Positions 1 to 8,202 of a stretch of DNA of 16,068 nucleotides are shown here, in pieces. The notes under the pieces were generated by a model. The model worked only from the letters and a program-made list of their open reading frames with translations. It made no database searches and had not been told where the DNA came from. The DNA is taken from NCBI GenBank assembly GCA_023420935.1, contig JAEZUR010000043.1, positions 1-16,068 of the forward strand. Direction: 5' to 3'. Positions within the stretch are counted from its first letter, which is position 1. Each line of letters starts with the position of its first letter. The position numbers and the translations under genes were made by a program. Source of the DNA: Bacillota bacterium. GTDB lineage: Bacteria; Bacillota; Clostridia; Lachnospirales; Lachnospiraceae.

Positions 1-5
1 AGACA

Positions 6-20
6 ATCCATTAAATGGAT
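6..20. repeat. Short perfect palindrome, no known role
   Basis: ATCCATT-A-AATGGAT is a perfect 7-1-7 dyad at the window edge. No T-run follows, so it is not an obvious terminator. It could be an operator or chance. A weaker hairpin (TCCAAA..AGCTG at 71-82 with CAGCTTTGGA at 101-110) lies downstream. I see no gene in positions 1-176. Confidence 0.25.
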
Positions 21-130
21 AACCTTAAAGTGAATATATATTTCGACATAGCATTACATATTTAATTCTTTCCAAAAAGCTGGTGATAATCATTAAACTT
101 CAGCTTTGGACACAGAAAAAATTACGCTCT

Positions 131-168
131 CAAAATGACGGCAATCAATTGATTGTCGTCATTTTTTT
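131..168. terminator. Bidirectional intrinsic terminator
   Basis: A long dyad is centred between 148 and 149. Its arms run from about 132 to 165 and include one G-T pair. A run of seven T follows on the plus strand and a run of four T (AAAA at 132-135) on the minus strand. It sits just past the stop of the minus-strand cyclase gene and probably ends that transcript. It may also end a plus-strand transcript entering from the left. Confidence 0.72.
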
Positions 169-176
169 CTTTTCTA

Positions 177-1310
177 CTAGTTCGCTTCTATTTCCATTTT
201 ACTTCTCTTATTTTCATACATCAAACAGTCAATGTGATGCAAAAACTCCTCTATGCTTTGGCTATTTAGATCAAATAAATCAGCACCAAAACTACATTCT
301 AATTTATAGTTTTTACCTGAACTTTTATTGTATTGATAAAATTCTGCCTTAATTCTATCTAGTGTCTTATCTAGCATTTCACTCGATTCTTGCTCTAGGA
401 TGATAATAAACTCATCGCCACCCATTCTAGCAACTATATCATTCTTACGAATTGCATTTTTTATAATTTTAATCGTATTTTTAATTGCTCTATCACCCTC
501 AATGTGTCCAAACTGGTCATTTATGGCTTTAAAATCATCTAAATCACAATAAATAACTGCAATCTTTTCTCCATTATTTTGAACCAGACGATTATGAATA
601 TAAAATTCAAATGTCCCCCTTGTCCAAGCACCCGTCAAATCATCTAGCTGAACCATTCTTTCTTGTAAAAATACATATATGATCACCAGAGAAAACGCGA
701 TACTACTCCACATTAATAACGGCCCATAAAAGATGGTTTGTATTAACCCACCTAGAGTGGGAAATAGCGAAAATAATACCAAAGGTATAAATTCTTGCTT
801 CACTATCTGGTTTCTCTTATTAAAGACTAATATTATGCTCAATAATAAATAAAAGTAAGTAATTACTGAAAATACGATAAAATACTTTCCTCTATGATAA
901 ACATTGGAACTATCTATATAAAATACCAGATTATATTTTAAAGATAAGATAGTCATAGCGGCATTCATAAACAATGGTATCTTTAGTACCATTAACCATT
1001 TCTTATCTTCTTTGGAATGAATGATTAAGCATCTTATTAAGGCGTAACCATAGTATGACAAGATAGGTGCCGTCGTAAATAAGCATAAATGTAGTATGTA
1101 GGAAATTGGTATTAATCCGGCTACTTGACGACGATTAATAATACAAGTACCTGCTTCTACTAATAATTGTAATATAATTATAATTGAAATACGCATATAA
1201 GCCTTATTGATTGTATCCTGCATATCTAATCTGGAGTAAGCAATTAATAAAACTGACCCTAGCAACACCGTAGCAATAAGGTTTATATCTATCCTTAAAA
1301 AAACATCCAT
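177..1310 (-). CDS. Membrane-bound diguanylate cyclase (7TM-GGDEF)
   Basis: This protein of 377 residues should make cyclic-di-GMP from two GTP at the cytoplasmic membrane. Seven hydrophobic stretches (about residues 10-28, 40-58, 65-93, 105-124, 144-163, 174-195, 198-216) form an N-terminal sensor of unknown ligand. A GGDEF domain follows from about 222 (DDLTGAWTR) to the end. The active-site motif is an intact GGDEF at 297-301. RKND at 288-291, five residues before it, matches the RxxD inhibitory site, so product feedback is likely. The start ATG has GAGGAA upstream and a near-perfect promoter at 1378-1406. It is divergent from a second cyclic-di-GMP gene, and the two may act on the same local pool. 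The domain call is firm; the sensed signal is unknown. Confidence 0.9.
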   Translation of the reverse strand: MDVFLRIDINLIATVLLGSVLLIAYSRLDMQDTINKAYMRISIIIILQLLVEAGTCIINRRQVAGLIPISYILHLCLFTTAPILSYYGYALIRCLIIHSKEDKKWLMVLKIPLFMNAAMTILSLKYNLVFYIDSSNVYHRGKYFIVFSVITYFYLLLSIILVFNKRNQIVKQEFIPLVLFSLFPTLGGLIQTIFYGPLLMWSSIAFSLVIIYVFLQERMVQLDDLTGAWTRGTFEFYIHNRLVQNNGEKIAVIYCDLDDFKAINDQFGHIEGDRAIKNTIKIIKNAIRKNDIVARMGGDEFIIILEQESSEMLDKTLDRIKAEFYQYNKSSGKNYKLECSFGADLFDLNSQSIEEFLHHIDCLMYENKRSKMEIEAN

Positions 1311-1377
1311 CTTTATTCCTCTTTCGGACTAAGCACTTAGTAAATACATTTTACCAACTACCAAATTAATACAGAAT

Positions 1378-1406
1378 ATTATACACACTTACTACATTAT
1401 CGTCAA
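1378..1406 (-). promoter_or_regulatory. Sigma-A promoter of the 7TM-GGDEF gene
   Basis: On the minus strand, TTGACG (1406-1401) is followed by 17 bp and a perfect TATAAT (1383-1378). Transcription should start near 1371, leaving a leader of about 60 nt. That leader contains a small ACTAAG-CA-CTTAGT dyad at 1328-1341. Confidence 0.8.
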
Positions 1407-1485
1407 TAAATAACATGAAAACTATACTTTTCCTATTCATTTCCTATATTTTTCACAATAGAATTTACATTTTCTATCAACGTTC

Positions 1486-1514
1486 TTTACTTTTATGTGG
1501 AAAAATGCTAAAAT
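1486..1514 (+). promoter_or_regulatory. Extended -10 promoter of the GGDEF/EAL gene
   Basis: TTTACT (1486-1491), a 17-bp spacer ending in TGC, then TAAAAT (1509-1514) gives an extended -10 promoter. The start point would be near 1521, about 44 nt before the GTG codon at 1565. It lies downstream of the first in-frame ATG (1415), which argues against that ATG as the real start. Confidence 0.65.
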
Positions 1515-1550
1515 TCTATATGTACGAGAACTATACTAAATGTGCAGGCC

Positions 1551-1567
1551 GGAGGAATTATTCTGTG
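1551..1567 (+). promoter_or_regulatory. Ribosome binding site that sets a GTG start
   Basis: GGAGGAA begins at 1551, and nine bases after GGAGG comes GTG at 1565-1567. No comparable site precedes the in-frame ATG at 1415. The residues encoded before the GTG do not look like a transmembrane anchor or a domain. Confidence 0.8.
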
Positions 1568-4500
1568 AAAAGCCAGATAAAACATACCTTTAATGTAACC
1601 CTGATGATTATAATAATGAGTATTGTAGTTGTAGTTACCGTTTCCAAAAGTTATCTTGAATATAATCACAATCTTAAACAGGAATTGAAGACTCAGGCTG
1701 AGACAGACTTGTCACTCAGTACACAAACTTCCATCCTAGTTATCAATACAAAGTTAAACTCCATCACTTCTAATTTGCAAAACATAGCACTTTCTTTGTC
1801 CAATATGGATTTAAACCAGGATTCCTATCTTATTAATAAAATACTACTTACTGCAAAAAGCCAGAATAATATTAGTTCCTTAGCATGTTATACTTTAAAC
1901 AATTTGAAGAATACCAGTAAATGGTATGTTAATCAAGTATCACTAGGTGAGCAAGTAATATATATTGATGATAATAGAACCTTTGTTTATATATTAACCC
2001 CTATTAGAAAAGATAATCTAGTTCTAGGATGTATGGAAGCCTCATATTCTCTTACCACCATTGGAGATATCTTTTCCCATCCAACCTTTAATAATCATGG
2101 TTCTGCGATTATTATGCAGAGCGATTCCTCTATTATCGCTGATGAAACTATGTCTCCCCATGATACATATCTCAATTATTTAAAAAATGCTAGTTTTTAT
2201 GACGGTTCTTCCCTAGAAGATTTTAAGAATAAGTTATCCATGGGGAATAGTGATATCTTACATTACAGTTTAGAAGGAAAAGAATGGTATGCGCAATATA
2301 CTCCTCTAGGTCTATATGGCCTCAGTGTTTATAACCAAGTTCCCGCTGAGATTCTAGAAGAAAATGCAACCATATTTACAGGTTTAGCAGATCATATATT
2401 TAATCAAATTATACTAATTATGGTGGTATTTATCATATTTATACTGGTTATCCAGATTATTAATAATAAAAATATCAAAGGTAATCAAAGAAAATTATTA
2501 TTAGAAAAAGAACGCTATCAAACTGTACTATCCCATACGCAAGGTGCTGTTTGGGAATATGATATCACCTCAGATACTTTAACAAAATCAGATCCTGATT
2601 TAGGTATTCATACTACCTTATCTGTAATACCAAACTATAAGAACTTTATGTTTGAATGCGATGTGATCCATCCTGATTATATTAGTGCATTCGAAGAATT
2701 TTACCAAAGTATACAAGGTGGGAAAAAGGAAATTCAAGTAGAATTAAAGGCCAAAGATATATCCGGAAAAATGGTATGGTTTGAATTGAGTGGAACAACA
2801 ATCTACGACAATAATGGCCTTCCTGTTTCTGTCATTGGACAAACTGTGAATATTGATGCCAGAAAACGCGAACTGGAAGAATTAAGAGACCATGCCAATC
2901 GCGATTCCCTTACTAAACTTTATAATCGTAATGCATTAACCAAAAAAGTGAACGAAAGTATCCAAAATGGTAAAATCCAAATGATGCATGCACTTTTTAT
3001 GATAGACATAGATAATTTTAAGGGAATTAATGATACTTATGGACACACTTTTGGCGATGCAGTGCTAATTGAACTTAGTACTAAATTAAGTAAATATTTC
3101 AAAGAACCACATCTAGTCAGCCGTATTGGTGGAGATGAATTTGTAATCTTTTTATATAATATATCTTCCCTCTCCTATGTTCATGAGAAAGCAGAGAAGG
3201 TAATTTCTATATTTAAGAAAATGTATGTTGGGGGTGAAGGTAATCACAATACATCTGGAAGTGTTGGAATATCCATCTATCCTGAACACGGAACTAACTT
3301 CCATGAGTTATTAAACAAATCAGATATCGCATTATACCACTCTAAAAGTATCGGGAAAGACTGTTATAGTATCTACGATCCAACTATGACAGATATCATT
3401 CAGATACCAGATACAGAGCAGAACCATTTAGAATCCCGCTATCAATTAGAAGGTCGTTCCTTAATCGATAGTTCCATTATTGCCAACACAGTGAACCTTC
3501 TCTTTGATGCAAGAGATATTAATAGCTCCATTAATATGATTCTATCCGTTATTGGTAATTACTATAATCTAGATTGCTTAAACATTACAGAATTTTCTGA
3601 TGACCTAACCACCGCTAGTATTACCTTCGAGTGGTGTTCCGAATCGGAAAAGCGTGTTGCTGCATACATTCAGAAAGTTCCAATGGATATTATGTCTAAC
3701 TATATTTTTTATAAAAGTGCTGAAGATGCAGTATCAGTCAATAATGATTTGCAGAACTTTGTTCAACCAGATACTCCGTTTGCACCTTTATTTAGTAGTT
3801 TAGCTGCTACCTCCTCCTTTCAATGTGCAATCTATGAGAACAATACAAATACAGGATTTATTTCAGCCTTTTTATATAATCCAAAGCGTATTTTTACTGA
3901 TCCTGAAATTAGTTCACTTACTTTGTTATCCAAAATTATTGGTGGCTATTTATTAAAACTTCGTGCTCAGGAAAAGGTGGATTGGATCGCTACAAAGGAT
4001 CCGTTAACCGGCTCTTATAACTTATTCCAGTTCACAATTGAGGCGGCTAAAATTGTTGACAAAAATCCTACTAAGAATTTTATCATTATATATACCGATC
4101 TAGATAAGTTTAAGTTAATCAATGAAACCTACGGTTATAGTGAAGGAGATCGCGTATTAATAGAGTTTGCCAATAAATTAAGAGAAATGACCAAGGAGAA
4201 CGAGATTTTTGGCCGAGTTAGTGCGGATCGTTTCGTAGGCTTATTTGAATATGTCAACAAGGATTCCTTTATACGTCGCTTAGAGAAATTCAATAAGAGC
4301 CTTAGTACCATTTCTAAAACCCAAAATGATTATTATAAACTAGCCGTTATCATCGGACTATATCCGATTGCAGAATCAGATAATATGTCCCTCAATATAG
4401 ACAGAGCTAATATAGCAAGAAAAAGCATTACAGAACGTCATAAGACCACTTTCGTATTCTTTAATGAAACCATGAAGAGTAGCTTAGTAAAGCAAAGAGA

Positions 4501-5251
4501 AATTGAAGATATTATGGATGATGCCCTAAGAGATCAAGAATTCGTCATCTATTACCAGCCAAAATTTAATCTTACTACGAATACTATCTGTGGTGCAGAA
4601 GCATTAATTCGTTGGAATAGACCTGGGGTAGGGCTAATACCACCAAATGAATTCATACCAATTTTTGAGGAGAATGGATTTATTGTTGACATTGATTATT
4701 ATGTGCTAGATAAAGTTTGTGCTCACATACGTTCCTTACTTGATCGCGAAATGCATGTAGTACCAATCTCCGTTAACTTTTCCAGGTTCCATTTAAAAAA
4801 TAGAAATCTGGTGTCACATTTGAAAAATACTGTATTTCGTTATGACATTCCGGCTAGTTTAATCGAAGTAGAGATAACAGAAAGTGCCTTAATTGATGAT
4901 AATAGTTACTTATTATCTATCTTACATGATATTCACAACGCAGGATTTCGTCTATCAATGGATGACTTTGGTTCTGGCCTTTCATCCCTTAATATGTTAA
5001 GAACCATGCCTTTTGATGTGCTTAAGCTGGATAAGAACTTTTTCCATGAATCCACAGCTACAGAACGGGAAAAAGTAGTCATTACAAATGTAGTTAAAAT
5101 GGCCAATGAATTATATATGGACATCGTTTCTGAAGGTGTAGAGACGGAAGAACAGGCAGAGCTACTACGTAACATTAACTGCCCGATTGCACAAGGGTTC
5201 CTATTTGAACGACCTATTCCAATTAGTCTTTTTGAAGAGAAATATTGTTGA
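1565..5251 (+). CDS. Cache-PAS-GGDEF-GAF-GGDEF(degenerate)-EAL cyclic-di-GMP protein
   Basis: A bifunctional cyclic-di-GMP enzyme of 1228 residues, counted from the GTG. In order: TM helix (about 8-30), extracytoplasmic Cache-like sensor (31-275), TM helix (279-301), PAS (314-438), GGDEF (447-605), GAF-like region (636-800), a second GGDEF-like domain (811-967) and EAL (985-1225). The first GGDEF motif is intact (522-526), but its RxxD inhibitory site is replaced by KEPH. The second reads SADRF (886-890), so it should be catalytically dead and may bind GTP or act as a scaffold. The EAL domain keeps EAL (1012-1014), the VN, ITE, DDFGSG, KLDK, SEGVE and QG residues, so phosphodiesterase activity is expected. 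Which activity dominates cannot be told from sequence. It is monocistronic, with its own promoter and terminator. Confidence 0.92.
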   Translation: MKSQIKHTFNVTLMIIIMSIVVVVTVSKSYLEYNHNLKQELKTQAETDLSLSTQTSILVINTKLNSITSNLQNIALSLSNMDLNQDSYLINKILLTAKSQNNISSLACYTLNNLKNTSKWYVNQVSLGEQVIYIDDNRTFVYILTPIRKDNLVLGCMEASYSLTTIGDIFSHPTFNNHGSAIIMQSDSSIIADETMSPHDTYLNYLKNASFYDGSSLEDFKNKLSMGNSDILHYSLEGKEWYAQYTPLGLYGLSVYNQVPAEILEENATIFTGLADHIFNQIILIMVVFIIFILVIQIINNKNIKGNQRKLLLEKERYQTVLSHTQGAVWEYDITSDTLTKSDPDLGIHTTLSVIPNYKNFMFECDVIHPDYISAFEEFYQSIQGGKKEIQVELKAKDISGKMVWFELSGTTIYDNNGLPVSVIGQTVNIDARKRELEELRDHANRDSLTKLYNRNALTKKVNESIQNGKIQMMHALFMIDIDNFKGINDTYGHTFGDAVLIELSTKLSKYFKEPHLVSRIGGDEFVIFLYNISSLSYVHEKAEKVISIFKKMYVGGEGNHNTSGSVGISIYPEHGTNFHELLNKSDIALYHSKSIGKDCYSIYDPTMTDIIQIPDTEQNHLESRYQLEGRSLIDSSIIANTVNLLFDARDINSSINMILSVIGNYYNLDCLNITEFSDDLTTASITFEWCSESEKRVAAYIQKVPMDIMSNYIFYKSAEDAVSVNNDLQNFVQPDTPFAPLFSSLAATSSFQCAIYENNTNTGFISAFLYNPKRIFTDPEISSLTLLSKIIGGYLLKLRAQEKVDWIATKDPLTGSYNLFQFTIEAAKIVDKNPTKNFIIIYTDLDKFKLINETYGYSEGDRVLIEFANKLREMTKENEIFGRVSADRFVGLFEYVNKDSFIRRLEKFNKSLSTISKTQNDYYKLAVIIGLYPIAESDNMSLNIDRANIARKSITERHKTTFVFFNETMKSSLVKQREIEDIMDDALRDQEFVIYYQPKFNLTTNTICGAEALIRWNRPGVGLIPPNEFIPIFEENGFIVDIDYYVLDKVCAHIRSLLDREMHVVPISVNFSRFHLKNRNLVSHLKNTVFRYDIPASLIEVEITESALIDDNSYLLSILHDIHNAGFRLSMDDFGSGLSSLNMLRTMPFDVLKLDKNFFHESTATEREKVVITNVVKMANELYMDIVSEGVETEEQAELLRNINCPIAQGFLFERPIPISLFEEKYC

Positions 5252-5269
5252 TTCCAATAACGCAACAAG

Positions 5270-5304
5270 AGCTGTTAACAAATGTTAACAGCTTTTTATT
5301 TTCC
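5270..5304 (+). terminator. Intrinsic terminator of the GGDEF/EAL gene
   Basis: AGCTGTTAAC, loop AAAT, GTTAACAGCT forms a perfect 10-bp stem followed by TTTTATTTT. It lies 19 bases after the stop codon. Confidence 0.88.
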
Positions 5305-5307
5305 CTA

Positions 5308-5336
5308 TTGACAAATTGTGTATAAGGTTATATAGT
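5308..5336 (+). promoter_or_regulatory. Strong promoter of the GntR/ABC operon
   Basis: A perfect TTGACA (5308-5313), a 17-bp spacer and TATAGT (5331-5336). Transcription should start near 5343, inside the dyad described in the next entry. Confidence 0.88.
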
Positions 5337-5358
5337 GTGTATATAGTATATATACAAT
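5334..5358. promoter_or_regulatory. Probable YtrA-type operator on the start point
   Basis: A perfect 8-3-8 dyad, TGTATATA-GTA-TATATACA (5338-5356), covers the expected start point. Read as half-sites, AGTGTG-N13-TACAAT (5334-5358) matches the B. subtilis YtrA consensus AGTGTA-N13-TACACT, as I remember it, at 5 of 6 positions in each half. The first gene of the operon encodes a YtrA-type repressor, so autorepression is the natural reading. Confidence 0.7.
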
Positions 5359-5362
5359 ATTC

Positions 5363-5393
5363 GAAATAATCAACTCTGCAGGCTGATTATTTC
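5363..5393 (+). promoter_or_regulatory. Leader hairpin next to the ribosome binding site
   Basis: GAAATAATCA (5363-5372) and TGATTATTTC (5384-5393) are perfect 10-bp arms around an 11-nt loop containing CTGCAG. The stem ends three bases before the AAGGAG site (5397-5402). It would sit in the 5' leader of the operon mRNA and could affect stability or translation; no T-run follows it. Confidence 0.5.
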
Positions 5394-5411
5394 CATAAGG
5401 AGAATTTCAAC

Positions 5412-5792
5412 ATGGATATAATGATTAGTAATTCTAGCGGCCAACCAATTTATGATCAAATATATTCTCAGATTCGATCTATGATTCTAAATGGTGTGTT
5501 GAAAGAAGGGGACTCGCTTCCATCCATGCGTTTACTTGCAAAAGAACTTCGTATTAGCGTAATTACTACCAAACGAGCTTATGAGGAATTAGAACGAGAT
5601 GGTTTCATAGAAACAGTAACAGGAAAAGGTAGCTTTGTAGGAAAAAACAATCTGGAATTTATGAAAGAGGAACATTTAAAATCAATGGAACAAAATCTTG
5701 TAAAGGCCATACAGGATGCCAAATTGGCTAACTTAAGTTTGAACGAAATGAAGGAACTATTAGATATGTTATACACGGAAGATAACCATTAA
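5412..5792 (+). CDS. GntR-family repressor, YtrA subfamily
   Basis: A DNA-binding regulator of 126 residues, the usual length for the YtrA subfamily. The winged helix-turn-helix spans about residues 10-77: PIYDQIYSQIRSMILNG, then LPSMRLLAKELRISVITTKRAYEELERDGF, then the wing ETVTGKGSFV. The short helical tail (about 80-126) lacks a large effector domain, which distinguishes YtrA from the FadR and HutC groups. AAGGAG lies nine bases before the ATG; a second in-frame ATG three codons on is possible but less well spaced. It heads an operon with an ABC ATPase and permease, and its operator covers the promoter. In known relatives such operons respond to cell-envelope or peptide-antibiotic stress; that role is inferred here. 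Confidence 0.93.
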   Translation: MDIMISNSSGQPIYDQIYSQIRSMILNGVLKEGDSLPSMRLLAKELRISVITTKRAYEELERDGFIETVTGKGSFVGKNNLEFMKEEHLKSMEQNLVKAIQDAKLANLSLNEMKELLDMLYTEDNH

Positions 5793-5839
5793 GAAAAATG
5801 AAATAACACTAGTTATTAATAAGAAAAGGAAGTGGCTTT

Positions 5840-6706
5840 ATGGAATATTGTTTAGAGATCTCAGATCTAACCAAACGATATAATGATTTTACACTTGATA
5901 AGATAAACCTTAAATTAAGGCAAGGCAGCATTATGGGCTTCATCGGAGAGAATGGCTCAGGTAAAACTACCACCCTAAAATCCATACTAAAACTGATACA
6001 AAAAGATGCGGGTGTTGTAAACATATTAGGACTTGATATGTCAGATGCGCATAATGAACGAAAGATAAAAGAGCAGATTGGTGTTGTATTCGATGGATGC
6101 CATTTTCACGAAACGCTGAATGCCAAAGCAATTAATACCTTTATGGCTAAAATTCAACCTAACTGGAATGAGAAGCTATATTTCCACTATATAGATGCCT
6201 TCCATTTACCAAAAGATAAGTCGGTAAAAGAATACTCACGAGGTATGTCTATGAAGCTAAGTATCGCTGCTGCCCTGTCTCACCAACCAAAGCTTCTCCT
6301 ATTAGACGAAGCAACCAGTGGCTTAGATCCCGTAGTAAGAAATGAAATTTTAGATGTATTCTTTGAATATATCCAAGATGAAGAACATTCCATCTTAATG
6401 TCTTCTCATATTACTAGCGACTTAGAGAAAATATGTGATTATATCTCCTTTATTCACAAAGGAAAATTAATCTTCAGTAAGGAAAAAAATGACGTAATTG
6501 AAAGTCATCGAATTATAAAATGTGGTAACTCTGATTACAATGATCTCGACAAGACACATATGGTTGGAAAAAGAAAAAATGCATTTGGATATGAAGTTCT
6601 AGTAAACGACGGTCAGATGAAACATCACAGCTATGACCAATTTACGAAAGACAAAGCAACATTAGAAGATATTATGTTATTTTATTCAAGGGGTGATCAA
6701 TTATGA
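5840..6706 (+). CDS. ABC transporter ATP-binding protein (YtrB-like)
   Basis: This cytoplasmic ATPase of 288 residues would power the membrane protein encoded next. Walker A is GENGSGKT (36-43), Walker B is KLLLLDEATSGLD (151-163), and the switch histidine is H190 in SSH. The signature is YSRGMSMKLSIA (132-143) instead of LSGGQ, a variant I associate with YtrB-like and related ABC-2 exporters. The usual Q-loop glutamine is not evident (the region reads GVVFDG). AAGGA lies nine bases before the ATG. The gap after the GntR gene is only 47 bases, and the stop overlaps the next start by four bases, so the three genes should be co-transcribed and translationally coupled. The substrate is unknown. 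Confidence 0.93.
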   Translation: MEYCLEISDLTKRYNDFTLDKINLKLRQGSIMGFIGENGSGKTTTLKSILKLIQKDAGVVNILGLDMSDAHNERKIKEQIGVVFDGCHFHETLNAKAINTFMAKIQPNWNEKLYFHYIDAFHLPKDKSVKEYSRGMSMKLSIAAALSHQPKLLLLDEATSGLDPVVRNEILDVFFEYIQDEEHSILMSSHITSDLEKICDYISFIHKGKLIFSKEKNDVIESHRIIKCGNSDYNDLDKTHMVGKRKNAFGYEVLVNDGQMKHHSYDQFTKDKATLEDIMLFYSRGDQL

Positions 6707-7338
6707 TGGGATTAATATTAAAAGATATTCTGGCCTTAAAAAAATATAGCCGTACGCTCCTCTTATTAAGTGGATTCTATTTGATTTGGGGATTAGCGAT
6801 GGATAATGTATCTATGATTGGTGGAATAATAACCTTACTATTTTCTATGATGGTTATTACCAGCTTTTATTATGATGATATGGCAAAGTGGGATGCTTAT
6901 GCCTTAACATTACCCGTTACTAGAAGAGATATCATCACTAGTAAATATCTACTGTCTTTATTATTTATTGTGATAGGGTCTATCCTTTCCTTATTGTTTA
7001 TGATAATACTGACATTAATAAGAAAAGAATCTATTACAATAGAGCTTTTTATCATCATGGCAGCTATGCTTGGGATTGCCGTGTTTTTTCAGAGTATTAT
7101 CATACCAATCATCATAAAGTTAGGAACAGAGAAAGCACGTATGGCAATGATCGGTATTTTTCTACTCCCTACTGTTATCGTTATGGGTATTTCTAAACTA
7201 GGAATTCCTAAACCAAGTGATGCGATTCTTCAATTATTAGTACAATATTTACCATGGATTGTTGGATGTACCATACTAATTATTTTCGCAATTTCTTATT
7301 ATCTCTCCATCCACTTTATGGAACAAAAAGAAATATAA
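6703..7338 (+). CDS. ABC-2 type permease subunit
   Basis: An integral membrane protein of 211 residues with six predicted helices (about 18-33, 38-57, 83-107, 112-137, 147-166, 183-203). This is the layout of the small ABC-2 permeases found beside YtrA/YtrB-like genes. A cytoplasmic segment with DDMAKWDAYALTLPVTRRDI between helices 2 and 3 fits the coupling region of this family. The start ATG overlaps the ATPase stop as ATGA, and AAGGGGTGATC lies just upstream. It presumably works as a dimer with two ATPase subunits. Whether it exports a compound or remodels the membrane cannot be told. I see no clear terminator after it. Confidence 0.88.
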   Translation: MMGLILKDILALKKYSRTLLLLSGFYLIWGLAMDNVSMIGGIITLLFSMMVITSFYYDDMAKWDAYALTLPVTRRDIITSKYLLSLLFIVIGSILSLLFMIILTLIRKESITIELFIIMAAMLGIAVFFQSIIIPIIIKLGTEKARMAMIGIFLLPTVIVMGISKLGIPKPSDAILQLLVQYLPWIVGCTILIIFAISYYLSIHFMEQKEI

Positions 7339-7345
7339 AATCTTT

Positions 7346-7374
7346 TTGACTTGTACAAATTTAACTGTTACACT
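7346..7374 (+). promoter_or_regulatory. Promoter of the TrmB-like gene
   Basis: TTGACT (7346-7351), a 17-bp spacer and TACACT (7369-7374). The -10 matches consensus at only four positions, so this is a moderate promoter. Read-through from the ABC operon is also possible. Confidence 0.5.
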
Positions 7375-7410
7375 TAAACCACATAGAACATACAGAGAGG
7401 GAGATTATCT

Positions 7411-8094
7411 ATGGAGTTAGTGGAACAGTTAACTAGATTCGGTCTTACACGCCAAGAATCAACCATATATTTAAGTTTACAAATCAACGGTGAACTAACT
7501 GGATACGAGGTAGCAAAGATTACAGGCATCTCTAGATCTAATACCTATACTGCCTTAGCAGGTCTTGTAGACAAAGGTGCCGCATATGTAATGGAAAGCA
7601 ATGTGACTCGTTATACCGCTGTACCTTTCCAAGAATTTAGTAATAATTTTATTCATACCTTAAGCCAGATCCAAGACCGCATTATAAACACTCTACCAGA
7701 GAGAAAAAAAGAAACAGATGGCTATATAACCATTACTGGCGAACAACACATCTTAGATAAACTAAGAAATACCTTATTAGAAGCAGAACATCGCATTTAC
7801 TTGGCCGTTTCTTATGAAATTCTAGAATCGATCCAGCATGAACTAACTCTGCTTGCAGACAAGAAAATAAAGTTAGTCATCATAACTAATAAACCATACA
7901 CCCTAGAAGGTGCAACCATATATCTCAAAGAGAACACCAATAACCAAATACGTCTCATCGTAGATTCCTACAAAGTACTAACTGGAGAGATAATAGACAA
8001 AGAATTCTCCACCTGCCTATACTCCAAGAATCGAAACCTAGTAGACGTATTCAAAGAAATGCTCCAAAACGAAATCACACTCCTAACCCAATAA
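7411..8094 (+). CDS. TrmB-family transcriptional regulator
   Basis: A regulator of 227 residues. The N-terminal winged helix domain (about 5-68) has the TrmB hallmark, with LTRFGLTRQESTIYLSL followed by TGYEVAKITGISRSNTYTAL. A short helical linker (about 75-100) leads to a C-terminal domain (about 108-225) with the ILDKLRNTLLEAEHRIYLAV pattern of the phospholipase-D-like fold seen in TrmB proteins. Catalytic HKD motifs are absent, as expected for a ligand-binding version. TrmB relatives often sense sugars, but no sugar-uptake gene lies nearby, so the ligand is unknown. GGGAG lies seven bases before the ATG. It may be expressed alone or with the ABC operon upstream. Confidence 0.85.
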   Translation: MELVEQLTRFGLTRQESTIYLSLQINGELTGYEVAKITGISRSNTYTALAGLVDKGAAYVMESNVTRYTAVPFQEFSNNFIHTLSQIQDRIINTLPERKKETDGYITITGEQHILDKLRNTLLEAEHRIYLAVSYEILESIQHELTLLADKKIKLVIITNKPYTLEGATIYLKENTNNQIRLIVDSYKVLTGEIIDKEFSTCLYSKNRNLVDVFKEMLQNEITLLTQ

Positions 8095-8202
8095 ATAAGC
8101 AGTATATAATTAACGTGTTATCGTATCAATATTTCTTAAATACAGCTTATATTTATCCTAAGACTTATTTTTATAAACATTTTAAGCCTTATCCAATAAA
8201 CA

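Noticed and set aside
83..352. Plus-strand reading frame of 89 codons
   Set aside because: It runs antisense over the terminator and the conserved GGDEF domain end, with no ribosome site and low-complexity hydrophobic content.
4933..5268. Minus-strand reading frame opposite the EAL domain
   Set aside because: It is antisense to catalytic EAL codons and includes the terminator side; no ribosome site or family.
7352..7374. Operator dyad in the TrmB-like promoter (GTACAAATT..AACTGTTAC)
   Set aside because: The half-sites match only with a gap and two mismatches; not distinguishable from chance in AT-rich DNA.
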